Shown: in pieces, positions 42,761 through 51,513 of the stretch
Layout of the letters: each line of letters opens with the position of its first letter
Numbering within the stretch: position 1 is the first letter of the stretch
Notes under the pieces: model-generated
Databases searched by the model: none
Seen by the model: only the letters and a program-made list of their open reading frames with translations
Told to the model about the DNA's origin: nothing
Translations under genes and position numbers: made by a program
NCBI GenBank assembly: GCA_003056425.1
Contig: PYVY01000018.1
Location: 29,808 to 93,807, forward strand
Length of the DNA: 64,000 bases
Direction of reading: 5' to 3'
Source of the DNA: Alteromonas indica
GTDB taxonomy: Bacteria; Pseudomonadota; Gammaproteobacteria; Enterobacterales; Alteromonadaceae

Positions 42761-43930
42761 TTAAGCCTGGGTCATTCCCTGTTTGTAAAATGCCAAGGCT
42801 TTTCCATCATCGTTTTGGCGCTCGCTAATTTGCGCCAGCATAAGTAAGTCTTGCCGGTCTTCCTTCAGCTTAATGGCTTTTAGTAGCGCTCGCTCCGCAA
42901 GGCTTAAATCACCTGCGTTAAATGCTACATGGCCGAGCAAAGAGTAATACTGACGGTTGTTGCTATCCTGTTTTATCCAGCTTTCAAGCAGCTTAATTGA
43001 CGCCGCCGGGTTCGGCATACGCAGGTCCTTGAAGAACGGCATTAAGGTAGTATCCGGGCCATTACTTTGCCACTGAACTAAACAATCCTGCGCATCATGA
43101 TGCATACCTTGTTCAAGTAGCTGTTCCACATAAGCCGCCTGAAATGCTTTGTCGTTCCGCTTATTGCGCGGCAGCTCCTGCCAATATTGTTTTAATGCAT
43201 TGGCGCCCTGTTTACTGGCAATTTCAGCAAATTTACCTTTGGCGGCACGTTGCGCCAGTGGGATAGCATCAGCTTTAAGCGTTTTGCGCCACTGTGGTAG
43301 CTGGGTTTGAATTTGCTGCCATTGTCCAGCCCGGGCCATACAATCGGCTTTCAATTGCACCACCTGTTTATGGTTAGCGTCTTTGTCTTCCAGCCGTTCA
43401 AGCGTAGCCAAAGCGGCTTCAGGCTGGTGGTTTGCCAGTAACACACGCGCTTGTTGGATTCGGGCAGCCCTAACACAGTGGGGATAATCACTGGCATGTT
43501 CCAACAATTCACCGGCGCGCTTTTGTTCGCCCAAGTCATGGGCAACCTGCGCCGCCAATAACAGGTTTACGCCGTCAAAATCTCCATCCAGGGTATGGCT
43601 AAATGCTTTGTTAGCCAGGGCTAGGTCGCCCTGGGCATAGGCCTGGATGGCCCGATAGAAATTACGCTGACGTTTACGCCGGCTCAGGCTGCCAAACCAT
43701 TGGCGAGAACCGGTAAGCCAGCCTTTAAGGCGGCTTATTAACCGTATCGCTACCCACAGTACCAAGGCAGCCAGAAGTAGCGAAATCACCAGGCTTACTA
43801 CGGTCATTTCAATCAGCATCGAGCCCATGCTAATAAGCACATAGCCTTTATCGCCCACCACTTGGGGGGCCACCAGCAAGGCCGCCAGTAACGCTATAAT
43901 TAGTACAATTGCTACAATCAGGCGTCTCAT
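42761..43930 (-). CDS. hemY: HemY-like TPR membrane protein
   Basis: A 389-residue protein with two N-terminal membrane helices (about residues 5-25 and 42-65) and a HemY_N region, then tetratricopeptide-like helices (AERALLKAIKLKEDRQDLL near the C-terminus). HemY is linked to haem biosynthesis by its operon; the exact role is unsettled. It overlaps hemX by 4 bases. Confidence 0.88.
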   Translation of the reverse strand: MRRLIVAIVLIIALLAALLVAPQVVGDKGYVLISMGSMLIEMTVVSLVISLLLAALVLWVAIRLISRLKGWLTGSRQWFGSLSRRKRQRNFYRAIQAYAQGDLALANKAFSHTLDGDFDGVNLLLAAQVAHDLGEQKRAGELLEHASDYPHCVRAARIQQARVLLANHQPEAALATLERLEDKDANHKQVVQLKADCMARAGQWQQIQTQLPQWRKTLKADAIPLAQRAAKGKFAEIASKQGANALKQYWQELPRNKRNDKAFQAAYVEQLLEQGMHHDAQDCLVQWQSNGPDTTLMPFFKDLRMPNPAASIKLLESWIKQDSNNRQYYSLLGHVAFNAGDLSLAERALLKAIKLKEDRQDLLMLAQISERQNDDGKALAFYKQGMTQA

Positions 43931-45174
43931 GATGCGCGGTCTCCCTGACCAAACGCGCCCTGTACCCGCTGTTCAAGCAAACGCTGTAACGGCTGAGTGC
44001 TTTGCAAAGACTCGGGTAACTGCTGGCTTACATCGGTCTCCAGCAGGTTTTGAACGCTATCTACAAACCCTTTTACTGCGGCATCTTCAATATCGTAATT
44101 ATTAATAAGCTGCTTAAGGGCGTTCTGCAGCGACTGCTCATACAAGGTTTGCTGGGCGCCTACCGCGGCTGACTGCGCTTGCATAAGTTGTAATTTCAGC
44201 TGTTCACGGTTCAGCCACTGCTGTTGCTGACTCATTACTGGTTCAATTGGCGTATCAGTGCGGCTGACCGAAATAAAGTCATCTACAATATTGCGCCAAA
44301 CCTGTTTTAAATTTTGCTGCCAGTCATCAATAGAATCGGATAACTCAGAACTTTGCTCGCCACCCGGTTGCTCAAAAGTATCCAGGGGTAAATTGTCTAC
44401 CTGCGCCAGCATGCCAGAAACAGCTAATGCCACGGAGGTACGCGATACCGGGTTAATCTGACGCAAGGTTTGGATATCTTTTGCCAGCAATTCGCGCACC
44501 GGGATGACCGACGGGTCAGCCAGTTCACTTAACCGGGTATCGGCGTTTTGCAGCAGCATAGTGGCGGTGCGAATGTCTTTTTCAAGCCATACTTTACGGC
44601 CCGCCATACGCACCAGGTAATCTGCTTCTGCTAATAGCCAATCTGAAGGACGCTTACCTTCTATATTATCGAGCTCGGCCAGGGCTTGCTGGCTTTGACG
44701 TTGAATTTGCTGTGTCTTACTAGACAGCTGTTCAACCACGCTCGTTAATTGCTGGCGGCTTTCATCTAATTGGGCGAGCTGTTGTTGCAGTTCCCGATTT
44801 TGCTGTTCTACCGTCTTCAGCCGATCTAACTGGGCTTGCTGATGTTCATTTAGCTGGGCGTTTATCTGGGCGCGCTGAGCACCTTGCTGTTGCCAATACC
44901 AATAACCGGCGCCGGCAAGCGCCAATACCAGCAGGAAAATAATAATAACGACCAGCCACAACCCTTTGGTGGACGATCTCGGGTTTCGGCGTGTGCTTTT
45001 TGCTGCACCACTGCGGCCCCCCGTGGGCGGTGTGGCTGTCGGCTTTGTTTTCGCCGTCGGCTTGTCATCCGGCACAGGTGTTGATGCTGTTGCAGGCTTG
45101 GTTTCTGGCGCAGGTGTGCCCGATTTATTGCCCGGGGTACTATTGCCCTGAGTCTGATGTTTGTTATCCGCCAT
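43927..45174 (-). CDS. hemX: HemX-like membrane protein
   Basis: A 415-residue protein: a long low-complexity, Pro/Thr/Lys-rich cytoplasmic N-terminus (to about residue 65), one membrane helix (about 70-92), a coiled coil (about 100-170, with QQNRELQQQLAQLDES) and a helical periplasmic domain. It resembles E. coli HemX, annotated as uroporphyrinogen-III C-methyltransferase but without its domain. The ATG at 45174 has GGAG 5 bases before it. The start is 2 bases from the hemD stop. Confidence 0.85.
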   Translation of the reverse strand: MADNKHQTQGNSTPGNKSGTPAPETKPATASTPVPDDKPTAKTKPTATPPTGGRSGAAKSTRRNPRSSTKGLWLVVIIIFLLVLALAGAGYWYWQQQGAQRAQINAQLNEHQQAQLDRLKTVEQQNRELQQQLAQLDESRQQLTSVVEQLSSKTQQIQRQSQQALAELDNIEGKRPSDWLLAEADYLVRMAGRKVWLEKDIRTATMLLQNADTRLSELADPSVIPVRELLAKDIQTLRQINPVSRTSVALAVSGMLAQVDNLPLDTFEQPGGEQSSELSDSIDDWQQNLKQVWRNIVDDFISVSRTDTPIEPVMSQQQQWLNREQLKLQLMQAQSAAVGAQQTLYEQSLQNALKQLINNYDIEDAAVKGFVDSVQNLLETDVSQQLPESLQSTQPLQRLLEQRVQGAFGQGDRAS

Positions 45175-45176
45175 GT

Positions 45177-45890
45177 TTACTCCCAATTATCCTTTATCCA
45201 CTGCGCCAGTTCATCGTCACTGGCACCGGTGGCAACCTCAACATCTGTGACTCCAAAAGCGCGAATCACATCTGCCACCCGAGCGCTAACAGTAAGCCAG
45301 CGCTGCTCGGTTAGCTTGCTATTATTCAAACGGGCAAACAATTGCCTGGCCATTTCTTCACTAGTGGCGATAATGCCTTTTACGTCAGACCATTGCCAAT
45401 AGTTTGTTTGCTGGTAAACGTTGGGAATAGTGCGCTCATACACCGCCAGGGAGGTGACATGAGCACCCGCCCGGTTCAACGCATCAGCCAAAGTGGTTCG
45501 ACCAGCAACTCCTTTTATAATAACGATTTGCTTATTTTTTGCATCTTTTAACTGGGTTAATGCCAATAGCCCTTCAGATGTAGCCTGAGCCGGCACTATC
45601 GCGTTGAGACCGAGCTGTTGTAAAGCGCGCCCGGTACCTTGCCCTACCGCCAGTACCGTCACCTTCCAGGGCAGCAGCCGGATTGCCGGTGTACAAGCTT
45701 TTACCGCATATTGGCTGGTGACTACTAATATATCTACCTGGCCCGCCGTTAATTGCTGGTGTAGTGCGTCTACCGGGGCGCGGTGATACGTTATATCGAC
45801 TAACCCCAGTACACTTACGTTCAACTGGTGGGCGGCAAACGCCTGCTCGCTACGGGCCAGAGCAGGAGCTGGCCGGGTGAGTAGGTACAT
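45177..45890 (-). CDS. hemD: Uroporphyrinogen-III synthase
   Basis: A 237-residue protein with the bilobal HemD fold pattern (YLLTRPAPALARSEQAFAA at the start; VAVGQGTGRALQQLG in the middle; IIATSEEMARQLF later). It cyclises hydroxymethylbilane to uroporphyrinogen III. HemD sequences vary widely, so the operon position (hemC 2 bases upstream, hemX 2 bases downstream) carries weight. Confidence 0.93.
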   Translation of the reverse strand: MYLLTRPAPALARSEQAFAAHQLNVSVLGLVDITYHRAPVDALHQQLTAGQVDILVVTSQYAVKACTPAIRLLPWKVTVLAVGQGTGRALQQLGLNAIVPAQATSEGLLALTQLKDAKNKQIVIIKGVAGRTTLADALNRAGAHVTSLAVYERTIPNVYQQTNYWQWSDVKGIIATSEEMARQLFARLNNSKLTEQRWLTVSARVADVIRAFGVTDVEVATGASDDELAQWIKDNWE

Positions 45891-45892
45891 AG

Positions 45893-46825
45893 CTATTCGT
45901 ATAATGCCTGCAAGATTTCTTTAGCCCCCTGAGCTAATAAAGCCTCGGCCACTTCAATACCCAAACCCTCTGCCCGATGCGCTTTACCGGTAGCAGAAGC
46001 ATAAATAAGTTTGGTGCCATCTGGTTTGCCGACCATACCGGTAATGGTCAGGGTGTCACCATCCAGTGTGGCGAAACTACCAATAGGCACCTGGCAACCG
46101 CCTTCCAGGCGCGCATTCATGGCCCGTTCTGCACTTACCCGTAAATGCGTTTGCGGGTCGTTCAGTGCCTGCAACAGAGCGATAAGTTCATCATCATCAT
46201 TACGACACTCGATACCAACTGCACCCTGGCCGACGGCGGGCAATGAAATATCTGCCGGTAATTGTTGCACTATACGCTGTGGCATTCCGAGACGGATAAG
46301 TCCGGCAGCAGCCAAAATAATGGCGTCATAATCACCGTTATCCAGTTTGGCTAAACGGGTATTTACGTTACCGCGTAAATCACGAATGGTTAAATCCGGG
46401 CGGTACTTACGAATTTGGCTTTGCCGGCGCAGGCTGGAGGTGCCGACCACAGCTCCATGGGGCAAATCATCCAGCTGAGTTACGCTATTAGACACAAAAG
46501 CATCAAACGGGTTTTCCCGCGGGCAGATTGCGTGCAGGCCGAAGGCATGAGGAAACTCTACCGGAATATCTTTCATTGAATGCACGGCAATATCGGCGCG
46601 CCCTTCGAGCATGGCTATTTCCAGCTCTTTGATGAACAAGCCCTTGCCACCAATTTTAGCCAGCGGCGTATCCAGAATTTTATCGCCCTGGGTGCTCATG
46701 GGAAGAAGCTCCACCGTAAGGTGGGGATGATGACGTAACAGCTGTGACTGCACATACTCTGCCTGCCACATGGCCAATGCACTTTTACGGGTGGCAATGC
46801 GGATAGTACGATTTTCAGCAGACAT
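45893..46825 (-). CDS. hemC: Porphobilinogen deaminase
   Basis: A 310-residue enzyme that links four porphobilinogens into hydroxymethylbilane. The cofactor cysteine is in LEGGCQVPIG; TRKSALAMWQAEYV and GTSSLRRQSQI are typical. First gene of the hemCDXY group, on the minus strand, with 77 bases to the next gene upstream. Confidence 0.95.
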   Translation of the reverse strand: MSAENRTIRIATRKSALAMWQAEYVQSQLLRHHPHLTVELLPMSTQGDKILDTPLAKIGGKGLFIKELEIAMLEGRADIAVHSMKDIPVEFPHAFGLHAICPRENPFDAFVSNSVTQLDDLPHGAVVGTSSLRRQSQIRKYRPDLTIRDLRGNVNTRLAKLDNGDYDAIILAAAGLIRLGMPQRIVQQLPADISLPAVGQGAVGIECRNDDDELIALLQALNDPQTHLRVSAERAMNARLEGGCQVPIGSFATLDGDTLTITGMVGKPDGTKLIYASATGKAHRAEGLGIEVAEALLAQGAKEILQALYE

Positions 46826-46902
46826 ACTTATTCTAATCCTGTGGTTAATAAATCAACGGGCCCGCTACCAGGCATGGTGCTAAGCCCCGGGGTGACTATA
46901 GT

Positions 46903-47574
46903 TTAGCTTAGCCGCTGTTGCAGCCAGGCACTAATATCTTCGAGTTCTTGCAGACACACACTGTGCTGCATGGTGTAGCGATGGAATTCAGGTTGGTAAC
47001 CATTCTGCTTAAGGGTGTCCACCGCCATTTGGCCAAGCATAGGAGGTACTACGGGATCCTGATCACCATGGGCCACAAACAGGGGCACTGAGCGGTTCGC
47101 GTCGCTGGCCTGTTGGGCTAGTGAATCCGGCTCACACATATAGGTGGACAGCGCCATGATACCGCCAATACGCTGGGATAATCGCAGGCCTAAATGATAC
47201 GCAATAACGCCGCCTTGAGAAAATCCAGCCAGAATGATTGTTTCCGGTTTGAAACCAGCTTCAAGCTGAGCGTTAAATAAGGCTTTAATACTGTCTGCGC
47301 TTTCCTCTACACCGGTTAAGTCGGCACGGCTATTAAAATCCAGCGACTTAATATCGTACCAGGCTGGCATTTGCATATTGTTATTGATGGTTACGGCCCG
47401 GGTGGGTGCATGAGGGAACAAAAATTTCACCGGTAGGCTGGCGGGTAATTTAAGCTCCGGCACAATAGGCGCAAAACCATGGCCAGAATCGCCCAGTCCA
47501 TGCATCCAAATAACGCAGGCCTGTGGGTTTTCTCCGGTATTAACTTCAACAAATGGTAATAGAGTTTGGGACAT
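46903..47574 (-). CDS. Carboxylesterase/phospholipase family alpha-beta hydrolase
   Basis: A 223-residue esterase of the alpha/beta hydrolase superfamily (PF02230). The nucleophile serine is in GFSQGG; aspartate and histidine are in AHGDQDPVVPP and YTMQHSVCLQE. No signal peptide: probably cytoplasmic, acting on short acyl esters. AAGGTG lies 6 bases before ATG 47574; an in-frame GTG at 47580 is less likely. Single gene between hemC and gmk. Confidence 0.85.
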   Translation of the reverse strand: MSQTLLPFVEVNTGENPQACVIWMHGLGDSGHGFAPIVPELKLPASLPVKFLFPHAPTRAVTINNNMQMPAWYDIKSLDFNSRADLTGVEESADSIKALFNAQLEAGFKPETIILAGFSQGGVIAYHLGLRLSQRIGGIMALSTYMCEPDSLAQQASDANRSVPLFVAHGDQDPVVPPMLGQMAVDTLKQNGYQPEFHRYTMQHSVCLQELEDISAWLQQRLS

Positions 47575-47714
47575 AAGCACCTTACTTAACTAAATACACT
47601 GATACGCCGACAAGCGATCCGCCTGTCCACAGGTAAAGATTACGGCATGAATCTGTTTATGCTACCATTGCAGGTTAAAATGACCACCACCCAGATAGTT
47701 AAAAAACAACGATT

Positions 47715-48374
47715 ATGGCAGCTCAATTAGGAAATCTGTTTATTCTGGCCGCGCCCTCTGGTGCCGGCAAGTCCAGTCTGATCAAAGCCCTGCTGGAAAA
47801 ACACCAAAGCGCCGACCATTACCCTATGCAGGTATCGGTGTCACATACTACCCGGGCGCCCAGACCGGGTGAAGAAGACGGCGTACATTATCACTTTGTC
47901 AGCCGGGACCAATTTGAAAAACTCATCGAACAAGGGGTGTTTTTTGAATGGGCCGAGGTATTTGGGAATTATTATGGCACCTCGCGGGTAACTATTGAGC
48001 AAACCTTACACCTGGGAATAGATGTTTTTTTAGACATCGACTGGCAGGGCGCCCGCCAGGTCAAAAAGCTGTTACCTGACGCCCAGGGCATATTTATTTT
48101 ACCGCCGTCTACACAAGTGCTCAAAGAGCGGCTGAACAAACGTGGTCAGGATAGCGAAGAAGTAATTGCCGCCCGCATGCTAGAGGCAGTCTCAGAGATG
48201 GCGCATTACGCAGAGTTTGATTTTGTATTGGTCAACGATGATTTTGCTACTGCCCTGGCCGATCTGGAAGCGATTGTACGCGGCCAGCGCCAGCGTACAG
48301 TTAAACAGAAAATGCGCTATCCGGATCTGCTGCGGGATCTATTGGGCGATCAAAGCACTGACGCCGCCGAATAA
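47715..48374 (+). CDS. gmk: Guanylate kinase
   Basis: A 219-residue enzyme that phosphorylates GMP to GDP. P-loop APSGAGKSSL at residues 13-22; GMP-binding VSHTTRAPRPGEEDGVHYHFV; the C-terminal helix. It is divergent from the esterase and followed by rpoZ, the common gmk-rpoZ-spoT order. Confidence 0.95.
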   Translation: MAAQLGNLFILAAPSGAGKSSLIKALLEKHQSADHYPMQVSVSHTTRAPRPGEEDGVHYHFVSRDQFEKLIEQGVFFEWAEVFGNYYGTSRVTIEQTLHLGIDVFLDIDWQGARQVKKLLPDAQGIFILPPSTQVLKERLNKRGQDSEEVIAARMLEAVSEMAHYAEFDFVLVNDDFATALADLEAIVRGQRQRTVKQKMRYPDLLRDLLGDQSTDAAE

Positions 48375-48399
48375 ATGGTGTAAAATCGCACAAAATACT

Positions 48400-48427
48400 A
48401 TGACGCAAACGGGTTGTGGGGTATACT
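48400..48427 (+). promoter_or_regulatory. Possible rpoZ promoter
   Basis: ATGACG (48400-48405) and TATACT (48422-48427), spaced by 16 bases, lie in the gap between gmk and rpoZ. The -10 is good; the -35 is one base from TTGACG. Confidence 0.5.
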
Positions 48428-48474
48428 TCGCGGCCGTTTTTTAATACTTGCTAAATTGATTGTCGGAGATATAC

Positions 48475-48747
48475 ATGGCTCGCGTAACCGTAGAAGATGC
48501 TGTAGATAAGGTTGGTAATCGCTTTGACCTGGTGCTGATTGCAGCCCGTCGTGCTCGCCAGCTGGCAACCGAAGGCAAAGACGCCATGGTTGATGTGGCT
48601 AACGACAAACCGACGGTAACTGCCCTTCGGGAAATCGAAGAAGGCCTGGTTACCCCTGCCACTCTGGAGCAGGACGAAATGCGCGATCAGGAACAACAGG
48701 AACGTACAGATTTCTCTTCTGTAGCGAATATTCTGTCTGATCAGTAA
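48475..48747 (+). CDS. rpoZ: RNA polymerase omega subunit
   Basis: A 90-residue omega subunit, starting MARVTVEDAVDKVGNRFDLV, the family hallmark. GGAG lies 9 bases before the ATG at 48475; the frame opens at 48460, but that start is not used. Omega helps assemble RNA polymerase and takes part in the ppGpp response. Confidence 0.96.
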   Translation: MARVTVEDAVDKVGNRFDLVLIAARRARQLATEGKDAMVDVANDKPTVTALREIEEGLVTPATLEQDEMRDQEQQERTDFSSVANILSDQ

Positions 48748-48769
48748 GCATCCCGGATAGTCTGTTTTT

Positions 48770-48807
48770 AAAAGCGCCAGTGGCCTGTTTGGGTTCACTG
48801 GCGTTTT
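48770..48807 (+). terminator. Terminator between rpoZ and spoT
   Basis: CGCCAGTG (48775-48782) and CACTGGCG (48796-48803) form an 8-bp stem with a 13-base loop, then TTTT. This would separate rpoZ from spoT or reduce read-through. Confidence 0.65.
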
Positions 48808-48880
48808 GCCATTGGCAACAAGGCCAATTCCCCGTATTCTGTAAACTCATCTTTTTACTACTGGAAACCAGCATAAAACC

Positions 48881-50989
48881 GTGTATTTGTTCGAGGGTTT
48901 AAAACAGAAAATTTCTGACTATTTGTCGCCGGATCGGGTACAGCTGGTACAAGATGCCTTTGTGCTTGCCCATGAGGCCCATGATGGTCAGATGCGCTCA
49001 AGCGGCGATCCCTATATTACCCACCCGGTCGCGGTGGCGGGGATCTTGGCTGACATGCACTTGGATCACGAAACCTTGATGGCAGCGTTGCTGCACGATG
49101 TTATTGAAGATACGCACTTTAGCCAGGAAGATCTGGCGGGCGCCTTCGGTAATACTGTGGCGGAGTTGGTAGAAGGCGTGAGCAAACTGGATAAGCTGGC
49201 ATTTAGTAATAAGCAGGAAGCTCAGGCTGAAAACTTCCGTAAAATGATGATGGCAATGGTGCAGGATATCAGAGTTATTCTGATTAAGCTGGCCGACCGT
49301 ACCCACAACATGCGCACGTTGGGCGCCCTTCGCCCGGATAAGCGCCGCCGGATTGCGCGCGAAACCCTAGAAATTTATGCGCCTATTGCCCATCGGCTAG
49401 GTATTCACGATGTCAAAAACGAGCTGGAAGATTTAGGTTTTCTGGCAATGTATCCTATGCGACATCGGGCATTAAAGTCGGCAGTGAAACAGGCCCGGGG
49501 CAATCGTAAAGAAATTATCGAAAACATTCGGCAGGAACTGGACACCCGTTTAGACGAGTATGGTATTGCGGCCACTGTAATTGGCCGGGAAAAACACCTG
49601 TACTCTATTTACCGCAAAATGCGCAATAAAGAGCTGATGTTCAATGAAGTTATGGACATTTATGCATTTCGGATTGTGGTAAAAACAGTCGATAACTGCT
49701 ACCGCTCACTGGGCGCCATGCATAGCTTGTACAAGCCCATCGAAACCCGTTTTAAAGATTATATCGCCATCCCGCGTACTAACGGCTATCAGTCTTTGCA
49801 TACGTCGCTAATTGGCCCACACGGGATTCCGGTAGAAGTGCAAATCAGAACCCATGCTATGGATCAAATGGCCGATAAAGGGGTGGCCGCGCACTGGTTG
49901 TATAAAGCCCCTGGCGATAGTGATACCACCGCACAGCTGCGCGCCCGTAAGTGGATGCAAACCCTGCTGGAACTGCAACAAAGCGCCAGCTCTTCGTTTG
50001 AATTTATCGAATCGGTAAAAACCGATTTGTTTCCAGACGAAATTTACGTGTTTACCCCGGATGGTCGTATTATTGAGCTGCCTATGGGCGCCACCGCGGT
50101 AGATTTTGCCTATGCGGTGCATTCAGATATTGGTAACACCTGTGTAGGTGTGAGAGTAGAAAGGCGTAACTACAGTTTAAGTAAGCCTTTAGAAAACGGC
50201 CAAACGGTGGAAATAATAACCTCGCCCAAAGCTAAGCCCAATGCCAATTGGCTAAACTTTGTGGTTAGCGCCCGCGCCCGTACACGAATTCGCCAGTATC
50301 TGCGTAAACAGCACTCGCAAGAAGCGGTGAATATGGGCAACCGGTTGTTGCGCCATGCGCTGGGTAATGCCAAGCTCGACGATATTGCAAAAAGCGATAT
50401 CGAGCGCGTGGTCGCGGAAACCAAACACAAAAGCTTTGACGATTTGCTGGTAGATATTGGCCTGGGTAATGAACTAAGCGCTATTGTAGCGCGCCGCTTA
50501 CTGGGCGAAAGCGAGGAGTTGCCCGAGCGCAAAGGAAATGTTGCCATTCGCGGCACAGAAGGCTTATTGGTTCATTACGCGCGGTGTTGTCATCCGATTC
50601 CTGATGACGAAATTGTAGCGGTACTGAGCCCCGGCCGGGGGATGACTATCCACCAAACTGGTTGTAACAATATTCGTAAGCTAACCAAAGAAGAACCTCA
50701 ACGCGTACTGCCAATGCAGTGGGACGATAAACCTCAGGGTGAGTTTAAAGCCTCGTTGCGCATTGAGCTGTATAACCATCAAGGAACACTGGCGACATTA
50801 ACGAATATGATATCAGGTTGCGACTCCAACATTGTTGGATTGCAGACCGAGGAAAAAGAAAGCAATATCTATTTTATTGATATTGAACTGACTACCCATA
50901 ATCGTATTCACTTAGCAAGAATAATGCGTAAAATTCGTACTATGCCTGAAGTTCAAAAAGTCTCAAGACACAGTCAGTCAAGGCATTAA
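48881..50989 (+). CDS. spoT: (p)ppGpp synthase/hydrolase
   Basis: A 702-residue RelA/SpoT protein. Layout: HD hydrolase domain (about 20-180, with HEAHDGQMRSSGDPYITHP and LLHDVIEDT), synthetase (about 230-350, with YSIYRKMRNKEL), TGS (about 385-450, VFTPDGRIIELPMGATAVDFAY), helical region and C-terminal ACT (about 620-702). The intact HD motif marks it as SpoT, not RelA. GTG start 48881. Confidence 0.95.
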   Translation: MYLFEGLKQKISDYLSPDRVQLVQDAFVLAHEAHDGQMRSSGDPYITHPVAVAGILADMHLDHETLMAALLHDVIEDTHFSQEDLAGAFGNTVAELVEGVSKLDKLAFSNKQEAQAENFRKMMMAMVQDIRVILIKLADRTHNMRTLGALRPDKRRRIARETLEIYAPIAHRLGIHDVKNELEDLGFLAMYPMRHRALKSAVKQARGNRKEIIENIRQELDTRLDEYGIAATVIGREKHLYSIYRKMRNKELMFNEVMDIYAFRIVVKTVDNCYRSLGAMHSLYKPIETRFKDYIAIPRTNGYQSLHTSLIGPHGIPVEVQIRTHAMDQMADKGVAAHWLYKAPGDSDTTAQLRARKWMQTLLELQQSASSSFEFIESVKTDLFPDEIYVFTPDGRIIELPMGATAVDFAYAVHSDIGNTCVGVRVERRNYSLSKPLENGQTVEIITSPKAKPNANWLNFVVSARARTRIRQYLRKQHSQEAVNMGNRLLRHALGNAKLDDIAKSDIERVVAETKHKSFDDLLVDIGLGNELSAIVARRLLGESEELPERKGNVAIRGTEGLLVHYARCCHPIPDDEIVAVLSPGRGMTIHQTGCNNIRKLTKEEPQRVLPMQWDDKPQGEFKASLRIELYNHQGTLATLTNMISGCDSNIVGLQTEEKESNIYFIDIELTTHNRIHLARIMRKIRTMPEVQKVSRHSQSRH

Positions 50990-51015
50990 TTTCTCAATTT
51001 ATACAGGATTCTCTC

Positions 51016-51402
51016 ATGTCAAAAGCAATTATTCAGACCGATAAGGCGCCTCAGGCAATTGGCACCTATAGCCAGGCGGTAAAAGCCGGTACTACAGTCT
51101 ATTTGTCAGGTCAGATTCCCCTGGTACCAGAGACCATGGAAATGGTGTCTGATGACTTTGAAGCACAAGCCCGTCAGGTGTTTGAAAATGTCAAAGCGGT
51201 ATGTGAAGCTGCTGGGGGGACTATCAACGACCTGGCAAAAGTAAATATCTACCTTATAGATTTATCTTACTTTTCGATGGTTAATGACATCATGAGCAGT
51301 TACTTTAATAAACCGTATCCGGCCCGCGCGGCGATTGGCGTGAAGGCATTACCGAAGGACGCGCAAATTGAAATTGATGGCATTATGGAACTGCCCGAAT
51401 GA
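51016..51402 (+). CDS. ridA: RidA/YjgF enamine-imine deaminase
   Basis: A 128-residue trimeric protein that hydrolyses reactive enamine/imine intermediates (such as 2-aminoacrylate) to keto acids. Family stretches TYSQAVKAGTTVYLSGQIPL and PARAAIGVKALPKDAQIEID are clear; the latter holds the arginine that binds the carboxylate. It follows spoT by 26 bases, a common order. A strong terminator ends the unit. Confidence 0.94.
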   Translation: MSKAIIQTDKAPQAIGTYSQAVKAGTTVYLSGQIPLVPETMEMVSDDFEAQARQVFENVKAVCEAAGGTINDLAKVNIYLIDLSYFSMVNDIMSSYFNKPYPARAAIGVKALPKDAQIEIDGIMELPE

Positions 51403-51435
51403 GCTAACGTTATTGCGCACTAATTCGTATATTAC

Positions 51436-51460
51436 AAAGGCCAGCATTATGCTGGCCTTT
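51436..51460. terminator. Terminator between ridA and the GH3 gene
   Basis: AAAGGCCAGCA (51436-51446) and TGCTGGCCTTT (51450-51460), an 11-bp stem with a 3-base loop. T-rich sequence on each side makes it usable for ridA (plus) and the convergent GH3 gene (minus). Confidence 0.8.
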
Positions 51461-51513
51461 GTGGTTTTCAGTCCGCTGGTTATTCGCGGCACGGTAGGGC
51501 GCGAAACGCCTGG